Source: Oleiharenicola lentus (GTDB lineage: Bacteria > Verrucomicrobiota > Verrucomicrobiia > Opitutales > Opitutaceae). From it: a stretch of DNA of 64,000 bases. The position numbers and the translations under genes are program-made. The stretch is taken from positions 868,001 through 932,000 of the forward strand of contig NZ_SDHX01000001.1 of assembly GCF_004118375.1 (NCBI RefSeq), written 5' to 3'. The number at the start of each line of letters is the position of its first letter. Position 1 is the stretch's first letter. The notes beneath the pieces are model-generated. The model was not told the origin of the DNA, searched no databases, and saw only the letters and a program-made list of their open reading frames with translations. Positions 1 to 8,025 of the stretch are shown piece by piece.

Positions 1-605
1 GTCGTGATGATCCCGGTGGCTCGGTCGATGCGCCGGATCACGTGGTTGCCGACGTCGCAGACATAGAGGTGGCCGGCGGAGTCGAACTGGATGCTGTGCG
101 GGCCGCGAAATGAAGCCGCGGAGGCCGGGCCGCCGTCGCCGGCATAGCCGCGCCGGCTTGGGCCGCCCGCGACGGTGGTGATGATGCCGGTGCGGGCATC
201 GATGCGGCGGATGGCGTTGTTACCGGTGTCGGCGATGAAGAGATGGCCGGCGGCGTCGAAGCGGATCTCGTGCGGGAGGTTGAGCGCGGCCGCGGTGGCG
301 GGCCCGCCGTCGCCTGCGTAGGCGCGTTCGCCGGTGCCGGCCACGGTGCTGATTGTGCCGTCGCGGGCGATGCGCCGGACGCGGTGGCCGTTGTGTTCGC
401 AGAACCAGAGCGCGCCATCGGGCCCGCGGACGACGCCGTAGGGGTCGTTGATTCGCGCGGCGGTGGCCGGACCGCCATCACCACTGAAACCCGCCTCTCC
501 CGTGCCGGCCACCGTGGTCAGGGTGTAGGCGGCAGGCATGAAGGCAGGAATAGCCAAAAGGAGGCCGGTCGCGAGGAGCCGGCGGGCGCAGGGGGGCAGG
601 GGCAT
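1..605 (-). CDS. Secreted NHL-repeat protein (C-terminus beyond window edge)
   Basis: The frame opens with ATG at 605 and is still open at the left edge, so about 200 N-terminal residues are visible. The first ~27 residues look like a signal peptide: arginines followed by a Leu/Ala-rich stretch ending near AFMPAA. Three NHL-type units follow, each starting with TVAG, carrying a G(Y/F)(A/S)GDGGPA segment and closing with an RVRRI or IRRI core. NHL repeats form beta-propellers that bind proteins or sugars; the ligand here is unknown. The start was chosen because it places the signal peptide at the N-terminus. The gene is divergent from the permease gene at 890. Confidence 0.85.
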   Translation of the reverse strand, partial: MPLPPCARRLLATGLLLAIPAFMPAAYTLTTVAGTGEAGFSGDGGPATAARINDPYGVVRGPDGALWFCEHNGHRVRRIARDGTISTVAGTGERAYAGDGGPATAAALNLPHEIRFDAAGHLFIADTGNNAIRRIDARTGIITTVAGGPSRRGYAGDGGPASAASFRGPHSIQFDSAGHLYVCDVGNHVIRRIDRATGIIT

Positions 606-692
606 GGGGTCGAAGCAGGAGACGTTACCGTAGGCAGGTCGTTTCACCGCGCATAGGGCAATTTTGCGGACAGTTCGGTTATCAAACCCGGC

Positions 693-791
693 TTGTCATT
701 CTGAGCGCAGCGAAGAATCCAGCAGGATACACGTCGCGCAGGAATGGGAGCGGTCATCCCTCTGGATTCTTCGCTGCGCTCAGAATGACAG
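693..791. repeat. Inverted repeat of the 'HSERSEES' type
   Basis: Two 30-base arms (693-722 and 762-791) are reverse complements with one mismatch, separated by 39 bases. The arms contain GTCATTCTGAGCGCAGCGAA. This repeat is widespread in several bacterial phyla and is often mis-annotated as protein because its translation reads CHSERSEES. It lies between two divergent genes and could form a long hairpin in RNA from either side. I see no transposase. Confidence 0.85.
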
Positions 792-889
792 GTTTCGGTC
801 GTTGGTAGGAGTTGAAGCCATGCCTTGGGCCACGGCGGAAAAAGTGCGTAACCTTTCGCGTGCCGGCGGGTTCTTTTGGACGCACCGCC

Positions 890-3292
890 ATGCTCTCCAA
901 CCTGCGTCTTGCCATGCGCTCGCTCTCCCGTGCCCGGGGGCTGGCGCTCGTTTCCATCGTCACGCTCGCCGTCGGCATCGGCAGCACCACGGCCATCTTC
1001 AGCGCGCTGCAGGCGCTGGTCATCGCGCCTTTTTCTTACCCGGAATCCGACCGGTTGGTCCATGTCTGGTCCGGCCAGGGCTGGCCGCTGTCGCCGGCCG
1101 ACTCGATCGACCAGCGCCAGGATGCCACGAGTTTTGAGAGCTTCGCCGTTTACCAGCCGCAGAGTTACAACGTCGGCGCGGAGAACGCCCAGACCGTCCA
1201 GGGCATCAGCGGCTCGGCCGACGTGCTCAAGGTCTTCGGCGTGAGGCCGCTGCTCGGGCGCTGGTTTGAGCCGGCGGACGAGGCGATCGGCGCAGGGGAA
1301 GTCGTGATCCTCAGCCACGGCCTCTGGCAGCGGTTCTTCGCCGGCGACCCGCAGGTGGTCGGCCGCAAGCTCCGCATCAACGGCGGCGACGCCGAGGTCA
1401 TCGGCGTGATGCCGAAGGATTATGAGTTCGTCAGCCCGTGGATGCGGACCGACGACCCGCAGCTCTGGATGCCCCGCAAGTTCGACGACAAGGAGAAGCA
1501 GCAGCGCGACAGCCATTACCTGCTCGGCATCGCGCGGCTGAAGCCCGGCGTCACCGTCGCGACCGCCGACGCCGAGGTGAAGACCATCGGCAAGCGCCTG
1601 ACGCAGCTCTACCCGAACTCCAACACCCGGAAGGAATTCCTGGTGCGGTCGCTGCAGGAGGAGATGACCCGCGACATCGGGGAGCGCGTGTGGCTGCTCT
1701 TCGGGGCGGTTGTGCTCGTGCTGCTGGTGGCCTGCGGCAACGTGGCCAGCATGCTCCTCGCCCGCAGCGCGCGCCGTCACGGCGAATTCGGCGTGCGCAT
1801 CGCGCTCGGGGCCTCGCGCGGCGACCTGATGAAACTCGCGCTGACCGAGAGCGCCGTGCTCGCCCTCGCCGGCGCCGGGCTTGGCGTGCTGCTGGCGGCC
1901 GGCGGCGTGGAGGTCTTGCAGGCCATCGCCCCCACCAGTGCGGCGCGCAAGGCCGCCCTGGTGCTCAGCGCGCCGGCTCTCGGCTTCGGTCTGCTGGCGA
2001 CCTTCCTCACGGCGCTGCTGGCGGGGTTGCCGCCGGCGCTGGCGGCGATGCGCACCTCCGTGGCCGGCGTATTGCGCGCCGACGCGCGCGGGGCGGTCGG
2101 CTCCGCGGCGCGGCACCGCATGCTGCGCGCGCTGATCATCGCGCAGGTGGCCGTGGCCTTCGTGCTCGCCAACGGCGCGGTGCTCTTCGCCCGGGGCTAC
2201 CTGAAGATTCTCGAGGAGAACGAGGTGCTGTCGTCCGATCAGGTCATCGTCGCCCAAGTCTCGCTCAACGGTGACCGTTACAAGGAAGACGCCGCGCGCG
2301 TGCGCGTCTGGTATGACCTCACGGAGCGGGCCAAGGCGTTGCCCGGCGTCAAGCATGCCGCCATGATCTCGAAGCTGCCGCTCGAAGGCGGCAGCAACAC
2401 CAACGCGCTGGTCAACGACGAGGTCTATGACCCGTCCATCCGGCGCATGTCGGTCGAGCGCTCGTCGGTGACGGAGGAATACTTTGCCGCCATGGGCCTG
2501 CGCCTGATCAAGGGCCGCACGCTGCAGACCGAGGACCGCACGGGCGAGATCCGCGGCGTGGTCGTCAACCAGGCCACCGTGGACAAGGCCTGGCCCAACA
2601 AGGACCCGATCGGCGAGATCATGCGCGCCAACCAGCCGGAGAAGCCGTGGTATGTGGTGCGCGTGGTCGGGGTCGTCGAGAACGTGAAGCAGTGGGGCGC
2701 GTCCGCCGAGGTGCAGCCGGAGATGTATACCGTGCCGGAGGGGCACTGGGGGCGCCGCGTCTACCTCGTGTTGCGCACGCCGCTGCCCGTTGACCAGATC
2801 GCGCCCCAGTTGCGCCGCGAACTGGCGGCGATCGACAGCGAACTCGCCCTGAAGGACATCCGCACGATGCGCCAGGTCGTGGGCCAGGCCACGAAGGGCG
2901 ACCGCGCCATCGCGGGACTCGTGAACTTTTTCATGGTGACGGCGCTCGGCCTCGTGGCCGTCGGCCTCTACGGCACGCTCTCCTATCATGTGCAGCAGCG
3001 CACCCGGGAGATCGGCGTGCGTCTGGCCATCGGCGCGATCAAGGGCGACATCCTGCGCCTCGTGTTCGCGCAGGGCAGCCGCTGGGTCGGCCTCGGTCTG
3101 GTGATCGGACTCGCCGGCAGCTTCGCCCTGGCCTCGACGCTGAAGTCGCTGGTTTACCGCATGGACGGACTGACCGCCGTGCCGCTGATCCTCGCCACGG
3201 TGGCGGTCGGATTCTCCGCGCTCGTCGCCTGCTGGCTCCCCGCGCACCGCGCCGCCAAGCTCGACCCGACCGAGGCCCTGCGGGCGGACTGA
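890..3292 (+). CDS. MacB/FtsX-type ABC permease (duplicated orphan permease)
   Basis: An 800-residue membrane protein of the family known as acidobacterial duplicated orphan permeases. It starts at MLSNLRLAMRSL, which matches the usual N-terminus of the family; an in-frame ATG at 812 would add 26 unlikely residues. Order: N-terminal membrane segment followed by a periplasmic MacB core, a first FtsX membrane domain (residues ~265-400, ACGNVASMLLARS), a second periplasmic core beginning near residue 410, and a second FtsX domain from ~677 with the signature GVRLAIGA. Members act as efflux or lipoprotein-related permeases, but their ATPases are usually encoded elsewhere. No ATPase subunit gene is adjacent. 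Confidence 0.9.
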   Translation: MLSNLRLAMRSLSRARGLALVSIVTLAVGIGSTTAIFSALQALVIAPFSYPESDRLVHVWSGQGWPLSPADSIDQRQDATSFESFAVYQPQSYNVGAENAQTVQGISGSADVLKVFGVRPLLGRWFEPADEAIGAGEVVILSHGLWQRFFAGDPQVVGRKLRINGGDAEVIGVMPKDYEFVSPWMRTDDPQLWMPRKFDDKEKQQRDSHYLLGIARLKPGVTVATADAEVKTIGKRLTQLYPNSNTRKEFLVRSLQEEMTRDIGERVWLLFGAVVLVLLVACGNVASMLLARSARRHGEFGVRIALGASRGDLMKLALTESAVLALAGAGLGVLLAAGGVEVLQAIAPTSAARKAALVLSAPALGFGLLATFLTALLAGLPPALAAMRTSVAGVLRADARGAVGSAARHRMLRALIIAQVAVAFVLANGAVLFARGYLKILEENEVLSSDQVIVAQVSLNGDRYKEDAARVRVWYDLTERAKALPGVKHAAMISKLPLEGGSNTNALVNDEVYDPSIRRMSVERSSVTEEYFAAMGLRLIKGRTLQTEDRTGEIRGVVVNQATVDKAWPNKDPIGEIMRANQPEKPWYVVRVVGVVENVKQWGASAEVQPEMYTVPEGHWGRRVYLVLRTPLPVDQIAPQLRRELAAIDSELALKDIRTMRQVVGQATKGDRAIAGLVNFFMVTALGLVAVGLYGTLSYHVQQRTREIGVRLAIGAIKGDILRLVFAQGSRWVGLGLVIGLAGSFALASTLKSLVYRMDGLTAVPLILATVAVGFSALVACWLPAHRAAKLDPTEALRAD

Positions 3293-3300
3293 AAAGAGTA

Positions 3301-3328
3301 ACCTGAGACCTGAAATCTGAAACCTGAG
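3301..3328. repeat. Four degenerate heptamers
   Basis: Directly after the permease stop codon lie four consecutive 7-base units: ACCTGAG, ACCTGAA, ATCTGAA, ACCTGAG. The phase and the CTGA core are kept while other positions vary. It occupies most of the 42-base gap between two convergent genes. Confidence 0.7.
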
Positions 3329-3334
3329 GCCGGT

Positions 3335-3979
3335 TTACTCCGGCTTGTCGGCCAGGCAGGAGTCGGGGAACGCGGCCTCGCGGCGCAACCAGCGCACGCG
3401 GCACAGGCTGTTGGTCAGGGCCTCGTTCAGCGCGGACCCAAAATCGTAAGCACGGTCGTCGAAGCCCTCGGCCTCGATGGCCTCGTCGAGCCCGAGCATC
3501 ACCGCGAACATCCGGGCCTGGAGGGCCGGGATGTGGACTTGCTGGAACTCCGCCGGATGGGTGCAGGCGGCGCAGGCCGCGGCGTCGCTCGCGTGATGGG
3601 CGCGGCAGATTTCCGGCCGGCCCTCGTAGATGGAGCAACTGCCGCCGGCGTCGAGCAGGGGGCAGGGACTGAGCAGGTCCGCGCGCTGTTCGTTGGTGAG
3701 GCCGGTGAACGCCGCCCGATGGGTGGCGGTGCGCGCCACGACTTCGGCGAGGTCCTCGGGCGGGAAATGCCGCTGGATGTGCTCGGCGGCGTAGAAGACT
3801 TCGTGGGCCTGCACGTCCACGGGCACGCTGCAGCAGTATCCGCAGCCGGCCCGGCAGGCGATCTTGGCGCGGAGCTCCGCCGGACTCTCCGCAAGCGTGC
3901 GGTCGAGTTGCGCCATGCCCCAGCGCAGGGCCTCCAACATCTGGCCGGCCTTGGTGGCCTGGGCCACGCGCTGCTCCAT
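3335..3979 (-). CDS. YkgJ family cysteine-cluster protein
   Basis: A protein of about 214 residues with the cysteine arrangement C42-x3-C46-x2-C49-C50 followed by further cysteines (CPLLDAGGSCSIY, then CRAHH and CAAC). This matches the YkgJ/UPF0153 family, thought to bind a metal or Fe-S cluster; no reaction is established. The frame is open far upstream into the next gene, so the start is uncertain. ATG at 3979 is the first ATG before the Cys motif; GTG at 3988 or a TTG further upstream are alternatives. It converges with the permease gene and diverges from yjbQ. Confidence 0.8.
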   Translation of the reverse strand: MEQRVAQATKAGQMLEALRWGMAQLDRTLAESPAELRAKIACRAGCGYCCSVPVDVQAHEVFYAAEHIQRHFPPEDLAEVVARTATHRAAFTGLTNEQRADLLSPCPLLDAGGSCSIYEGRPEICRAHHASDAAACAACTHPAEFQQVHIPALQARMFAVMLGLDEAIEAEGFDDRAYDFGSALNEALTNSLCRVRWLRREAAFPDSCLADKPE

Positions 3980-4141
3980 GCCCTGCACCGCGGCGCCGAA
4001 CAACCGGTGCCGCTCTCTATCCTGGGCTGGAGTAAGGGCTGACAAGAGGCTTATCGGCGCAGAATCGGTGACGTCCGGCGAACCAAATAACCGGCGGAGC
4101 TCGCGGCTTGCGGGCGCGGTGGCGGCATCTAGCGTCGCGGC

Positions 4142-4558
4142 ATGCCTGTTCACCAGACCGCTCTCACGATCCGCACGCGGGGGAAGGGCACCTATGAGAT
4201 CACCGACGAAGTGGCGCGGGCGCTGTGGGCCAGCGGGCTGAAGCAGGGCGTGGCCACGGTGTTCTGCCAGCACACGAGCTGCAGTCTCGTGCTGATGGAG
4301 AACGCCGATCCCTCCGCGCGGCGCGATCTCGAAGCGTGGCTGGACCGGCTCGTGCCGGAGGATGATCCGCATTTCACGCACACGCTCGAAGGCTCCGACG
4401 ACATGCCGAGCCACATCCGCATGGCGCTCACGCGGAGCAGCGAGAGCGTGCCGTTTGCCGACGGCGAACTGCTGCTCGGCACCTGGCAGGGAATCTTCCT
4501 CTGGGAACACCGTCGCGCGCCGCACACGCGGAACGTGGTGGTGACGTTTGTGGGGTGA
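4142..4558 (+). CDS. yjbQ: YjbQ family (secondary thiamine-phosphate synthase) protein
   Basis: A 138-residue protein matching the UPF0047/YjbQ family over its whole length. Conserved blocks visible are FCQHTSCSLVLMENAD (around residue 41), the DxxxxLDRLVPEDDPHFTH region and the C-terminal GTWQGIFLWEHR. Some members have weak thiamine-phosphate synthase activity in vitro, but the physiological role is unsettled. The length equals the family norm and ATG is the only sensible start. Single gene, divergent from the YkgJ-type gene. Confidence 0.9.
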   Translation: MPVHQTALTIRTRGKGTYEITDEVARALWASGLKQGVATVFCQHTSCSLVLMENADPSARRDLEAWLDRLVPEDDPHFTHTLEGSDDMPSHIRMALTRSSESVPFADGELLLGTWQGIFLWEHRRAPHTRNVVVTFVG

Positions 4559-4596
4559 GAGGATTCTGAATAGGGTGAGCAGGTTCCGACTATCGG

Positions 4597-4669
4597 CTGT
4601 AGCGGCGGTCTATGACCGTCGTCGTTCATGGGGTGAAACTCACCCGGCGGTCACAGACCGCCGCTACAG
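4597..4669. repeat. Intergenic inverted repeat (GCGGCGGTC arms)
   Basis: Arms 4597-4618 and 4648-4669 are reverse complements at 21 of 22 positions, around CTGTAGCGGCGGTC. The 29-base spacer holds no gene. It lies 38 bases after the yjbQ stop and could end transcription from either side, although no T-run follows. Confidence 0.75.
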
Positions 4670-4676
4670 TTTTTCG

Positions 4677-4711
4677 ACCACGCTTTCGCCTGCGGCTTAA
4701 GCGCGGCTACA
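4677..4711 (-). repeat. Dispersed repeat, copy 1 (GCCGCAGGCGAAAGCG core)
   Basis: On the minus strand this reads GTAGCCGCGCTTAAGCCGC then AGGCGAAAGCGTGG. The same core recurs in direct orientation at 6036 and 6737, so three copies lie within 2.1 kb. This copy is the shortest and is inverted relative to the other two. Confidence 0.75.
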
Positions 4712-4727
4712 GGCCAGACCCACACCG

Positions 4728-5948
4728 TCACGGCGCGTCGCCCTTCAGCAACTCGACCGAGGTCAGCTCGAACGTGATCACCTTGGACGGCCAGCGCGGC
4801 TCCTCCACGCCGGTGAGCTGGCCATAAAAGTTGAGCGTGACGCCCTTGGCGGTTTTCTCGTTCAGATTCAGGGCGGCGAGGGCGGTGGGAGTTGGCGTCG
4901 CCACGATGCGGTAGCGGCTTTGGTCGGCGGTCTCCTCGTTGAACTCGATCTCGCCGCTCTTGGGATCGTAGGCCTTGACCGTGCCGGAGTAGCGGTAGCG
5001 CTTCGTCAGCCAGTTCTCGTGCAGGCGCTGACGTTTCAGGTTTTTGACGATGCCGTTTTTCGGGGCGAAGCGGCCCGTGATCTCGAAGCTGGCCGTGAGC
5101 CGGTTGGGGTCGTCGGGCACCCAGGTGTCGGCGAGAATGGCGCGCGCATCGAGCAGGGGAAACGCGGCGCCCAACTCGGGGGTGATGGTCACGTCGGCCC
5201 CGTCGGTCACGTTGACGGTGAGTTCGAGCGGGGGAAAGTCCTTCGCCTGCAGGGTGAGTTTCTTGGTGCCGGCGGGCATGCGCTGCCACACGACCGGCGT
5301 CTGGCCGAAGACCTTGCCGCCGATGAGCAGGTTCGCGCCGGTCGGGAGCGATGCCACGGTGAGTTTTCCGTGGGGTAGGCGGGCGGTGGCGGTGGCTTCC
5401 TGGTCCTCGGTGATCGTGGTTTTGAAGGCGAGAGCCGGCCAGCTCGGCAGCTCCAGGGTAAGGGTGCAGTCGCCCGGCGGGAGCATCGGGATGGTGAGCG
5501 GCGTTTTGCCGAGGGCGGTGGCGCCGAGCTTCACGGTGGCGCCGGTCGGTTCCGACTCCAGTTTGAGGGAGCCGCTTTTGAAGTTCAGCGCAATCTCCGC
5601 GGTCTGCCCGGCGGTCACGTCCACCTGGCCGCCGATCTCGGGCCAGCCGTCGGCGCGAAGGGTGACGGCATACTTGCCCGGGGGCAGGCCGCCGAGCGGT
5701 TGATCCAGGCTGCCGGTGAGCGGAGCAGGGGCGGTTTCCGTCCCGCTGGTCACGGGCGCGACCGTGAAGGTGGCGGCGGGCAGGTTGGACTTCACGGTCA
5801 GCGCGCCGGTGGTGCGCGCTTTTTCGGCCTTGGCGACGGCGCGCTGTTCCTCGGGAGATTTGCTGCAGCCGGCGGCCAGCAGGAGAACGATGCAAAGGGC
5901 GCTTACGGCCAGCTGGCCGAACGCGGAGGGTGAAGCGTGTGGATGCAT
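4728..5948 (-). CDS. PEGA-domain lipoprotein
   Basis: A 406-residue secreted lipoprotein. The start MHPHASPSAF was chosen over an ATG seven codons upstream because it leads directly into the hydrophobic stretch and the lipobox LAAGC (Cys28). Three PEGA-like repeats follow, with starts such as LTVKSNLPAATF, LKLESEPTGATVKLG and LTVASLPTGANLLIGG; the second and third carry the typical GxTP turn. The C-terminal ~130 residues contain a charged segment and a beta-rich end without a family I recognise. PEGA domains are small surface beta-folds whose partners are mostly unknown. Repeat copies lie on both flanks. Confidence 0.8.
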   Translation of the reverse strand: MHPHASPSAFGQLAVSALCIVLLLAAGCSKSPEEQRAVAKAEKARTTGALTVKSNLPAATFTVAPVTSGTETAPAPLTGSLDQPLGGLPPGKYAVTLRADGWPEIGGQVDVTAGQTAEIALNFKSGSLKLESEPTGATVKLGATALGKTPLTIPMLPPGDCTLTLELPSWPALAFKTTITEDQEATATARLPHGKLTVASLPTGANLLIGGKVFGQTPVVWQRMPAGTKKLTLQAKDFPPLELTVNVTDGADVTITPELGAAFPLLDARAILADTWVPDDPNRLTASFEITGRFAPKNGIVKNLKRQRLHENWLTKRYRYSGTVKAYDPKSGEIEFNEETADQSRYRIVATPTPTALAALNLNEKTAKGVTLNFYGQLTGVEEPRWPSKVITFELTSVELLKGDAP

Positions 5949-6035
5949 GGAGAGGCGGCCCGCGCCCATGGGTTTACCGGAGAACGCGTCCCGGGCAACG
6001 CGTTTCTGGGCGCCCTGCCGCCGCTTCGACAGGCA

Positions 6036-6113
6036 TGTGGCCGCGCTTGAGCCGCAGGCGAAAGCGTGGTGCGAACGGGACCACGTTGTCGCTCCGCTCC
6101 AACGCGGCTACCA
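6036..6113 (+). repeat. Dispersed repeat, copy 2
   Basis: A ~78-base element containing GTGGCCGCGCTTGAGCCGC followed by AGGCGAAAGCGTGG and ending in CCACGTTGTC and CTCCAACGCGG. It fills most of the gap between the PEGA lipoprotein start and the DUF5069 stop. It aligns end to end with copy 3 with only scattered differences. Confidence 0.8.
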
Positions 6114-6131
6114 TTCAGGCTAAAATTGCCC

Positions 6132-6593
6132 TCACACCGATTCCCAGGCCTTGGTGGCGACGGGGTCGCGGCCTTCGTCGAACTCGATGTGGTCCACGAG
6201 GGTCTCGATCGGTTTGCCGGTGAGACCGGCGTCCTTGATGCGCTGGGGCAGGACGGCGGAACGTTCGTCGCGCCAGCCGAGTTTCACGATGAAACGGTTC
6301 CACATGTGGCACTCCTCGTCGGTGCGCGGGGTGCCGTGCGCGTGGACCCACGCGAGGATTTCCTCGTCGGTGCCGCCGGCGAGCGTGCGCTCGCGCAGGT
6401 CGGCGTGGCGGATGCCGAGGAAGCGGCAGCAGCGTCCGTCGAGGACGTAGGTCTGGCTGTCGCCGAGGTTGGCGTGGTATTCGGCGGGGAGCCGGCCCGC
6501 GGCGTGCAGGCGGATCTTGTCGAGCATGCGGCCGAAATAGACGAAACGGCCGACCTTGGCGTAACAGCTGCGCAATCCGGGGACGTGGGGCAT
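6132..6593 (-). CDS. DUF5069 domain protein
   Basis: A 153-residue protein whose central part (GRMLDKIRLHAAGRLPAEY, then YVLDGRCCRFLGI, then TDEEILAWVHAHGTPRT) matches the DUF5069 family, common in Verrucomicrobiota and Acidobacteriota. No function is known and no catalytic motif is evident; it has no signal peptide or membrane segment. The start MPHVPGLRSCYAK was chosen because family members begin shortly before this motif; the frame extends further upstream without similarity. Flanked on both sides by copies of the same dispersed repeat. Confidence 0.75.
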   Translation of the reverse strand: MPHVPGLRSCYAKVGRFVYFGRMLDKIRLHAAGRLPAEYHANLGDSQTYVLDGRCCRFLGIRHADLRERTLAGGTDEEILAWVHAHGTPRTDEECHMWNRFIVKLGWRDERSAVLPQRIKDAGLTGKPIETLVDHIEFDEGRDPVATKAWESV

Positions 6594-6736
6594 GGTGCGG
6601 ACAGCATCGTGCGAACTCGCCGCGACGCCAACGGAATCTGGGTCACGTCCGGCACAGGACCCGCCGCGGCCGGTTGGCACAGCGGGTCTGGTGCGCGGAC
6701 TGGGTGCGCCAGCGCGCTGCCCTCGGGGATTGGTTT

Positions 6737-6814
6737 TGTGGCCGTGCTTAAGCCGCAGGCGAAAGCGTGCTCAGAGGACGACCACGTTGTCACTGCGCTC
6801 CAACGCGGGCACAG
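6737..6814 (+). repeat. Dispersed repeat, copy 3
   Basis: Near-duplicate of copy 2 in the same orientation: GTGGCCGTGCTTAAGCCGC, AGGCGAAAGCGTGC, CCACGTTGTCACTGCGCTCC. It ends 16 bases before the stop codon of the minus-strand rnk-like gene. The remaining intergenic sequence from 6594 to 6736 shows no gene. Confidence 0.8.
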
Positions 6815-6830
6815 TTCGGTTTAGTCCGCT

Positions 6831-7235
6831 CTAGGCTCTCGTTTCCGCCAGGGCCGGCTGGGTGACGCGGTGGATTTTCAGGCGACGGATGCCGCCGGGC
6901 GTGGGCCAGTCCACGATGCTGCCCTCGCGAAAGCCGATCAGGGCCGTGCCGATGGGCGCGAGGATGGACAGCCGGCCGGCCGCGATGTCGGCCCGGTCGG
7001 GATAGGTGAGCGTATATTCCTCGATCTCGCTCGTGTAGAGATCCTCGATCTTCACGGTGGAGCCCATGGTAACGATGTCGGGCGGCACGGCGGCGGGATC
7101 GATGACGACGGCGCGGTCGAGTTCGCCGCGGAGTTTTTCGAGGGCGGCGGAGCGGCTGGTGCGGAGCGCGGCGTTGATCAGGAGATGGAGACGGTTGTGG
7201 TCGTCGCGGGTGATGTAGAGGGGAGTGGGATTCAT
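6831..7235 (-). CDS. rnk: Rnk-like GreA/GreB C-terminal domain protein
   Basis: A 134-residue protein resembling nucleoside diphosphate kinase regulator Rnk: a short helical N-terminal part (LHLLINAALRTSRSAALEKL) followed by the GreA/GreB C-terminal fold (VTMGSTVKIEDL, EEYTLTYPDRADIAAGRLSI, LAPIGTALIGFREG). Rnk binds RNA polymerase at the secondary channel but lacks the cleavage-stimulating coiled coil of GreA. The length fits the family. The gene is monocistronic in appearance, with an inverted repeat upstream. Confidence 0.85.
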   Translation of the reverse strand: MNPTPLYITRDDHNRLHLLINAALRTSRSAALEKLRGELDRAVVIDPAAVPPDIVTMGSTVKIEDLYTSEIEEYTLTYPDRADIAAGRLSILAPIGTALIGFREGSIVDWPTPGGIRRLKIHRVTQPALAETRA

Positions 7236-7275
7236 GAAAAGGTGACGGTAGTTGGGATTAGAGTTCCGCGGGTGG

Positions 7276-7330
7276 GTGGGCAGCCCGCAGGCGGGCGCGG
7301 CGTTTTGGCGCGCGCCAGCGCGCTGCCCAC
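7276..7330. repeat. Intergenic inverted repeat (GTGGGCAGC arms)
   Basis: GTGGGCAGC at 7276-7284 pairs with GCTGCCCAC at 7322-7330 across a GC-rich 37-base interior that can pair further with itself. It sits downstream of the cupin-like gene stop (7365, minus strand) and upstream of rnk, so it could act as a terminator-like structure, but no T-run is present. Confidence 0.5.
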
Positions 7331-7364
7331 CTTGGCAGGCATTGTTTTCGGAACCGGTCTGCGA

Positions 7365-7715
7365 TCAGGCGCCGGGGCGGATGATCTGCGGGGTCACGAC
7401 CTGTCGCGGCGGGATTTCCACGCGCAGCACGCGCGTCGGCCGGCCCGCGCGGGCGGTCAGCACCGGCGAAGCCCCGGGCTTGAGCAGGCGGGCTTCACCC
7501 TGGTTGACCAGGGTGGTCACACCGTCGGCATGGACGGCGATGTCGCCCTCGACGACGAACAGCAGCTGGTCGTCGGGCGAGGGACTGGCGGGCAGGGAGG
7601 TTTCGGAGTCCGGCGCGAGCGTGAGCAGCGTGCAGGTGAAGCCGTTCTGGCTGAGCACGGGCGCGGACTGGAGGAGAGAGGACGGGCGTTCGAGGACGGT
7701 GATGATGGAATTCAT
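7365..7715 (-). CDS. Small cupin-like protein
   Basis: A 116-residue protein starting MNSIITVLERPSS. The middle part (DDQLLFVVEGDIAVHADGVTTLVNQGEARLL) has the alternating beta pattern and the glycine turn of a cupin barrel, but the metal-binding histidines of motif 1 are mostly absent. It may therefore be a non-metal, ligand-binding version. The upstream in-frame extension (70 codons) has no similarity and was excluded. No neighbour gives a functional hint. Confidence 0.6.
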   Translation of the reverse strand: MNSIITVLERPSSLLQSAPVLSQNGFTCTLLTLAPDSETSLPASPSPDDQLLFVVEGDIAVHADGVTTLVNQGEARLLKPGASPVLTARAGRPTRVLRVEIPPRQVVTPQIIRPGA

Positions 7716-8025
7716 GATGAGGGATGGGTTGATCGCGTGATGCGGATGAAGCCCGGACGCGACGGCGCCGGGCAGAAAGCGAATGCACGCACTCGCGCGG
7801 GTGGACGGACCCGATGGGCGCTCCGAGGCCGGTTGAACCGACAAGACCGTTCGCCGACGGCTCAGCCTCAGAGGCCGGCCACGCCAAGGCAGATCGCAGG
7901 CAGCAAGATCCCGGAGATGCAAAGATGGCGTTTCATGATGGGTGGGGAGCAGGTGCTCACAGGCACCTTTGTCCCGCTGGCGCGTTTGTCAAGCGGGGTG
8001 GACGCATTCGCGGGAGCGGCGCCGC
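7716..8025. other. 310-base gap with one possible 22-codon ORF
   Basis: No clear gene is present. On the minus strand, ATG at 7936 opens a 22-residue hydrophobic peptide (MKRHLCISGILLPAICLGVA, then GL, stop at 7868) resembling an isolated signal peptide. It could be a tiny membrane peptide or chance. The rest is GC-rich and holds no repeat shared with other gaps that I could recognise. Confidence 0.5.

Noticed and set aside
644-3247. Long open frame on the minus strand opposite the permease gene
   Set aside because: High GC makes antisense frames open. Its composition is rich in Arg, Ala, His and Asp with no domain; the plus-strand permease explains the sequence.
7868-7936. 22-codon hydrophobic ORF in the gap
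   Set aside because: Too short and without a ribosome binding site or known family; kept only as a note in the gap entry.
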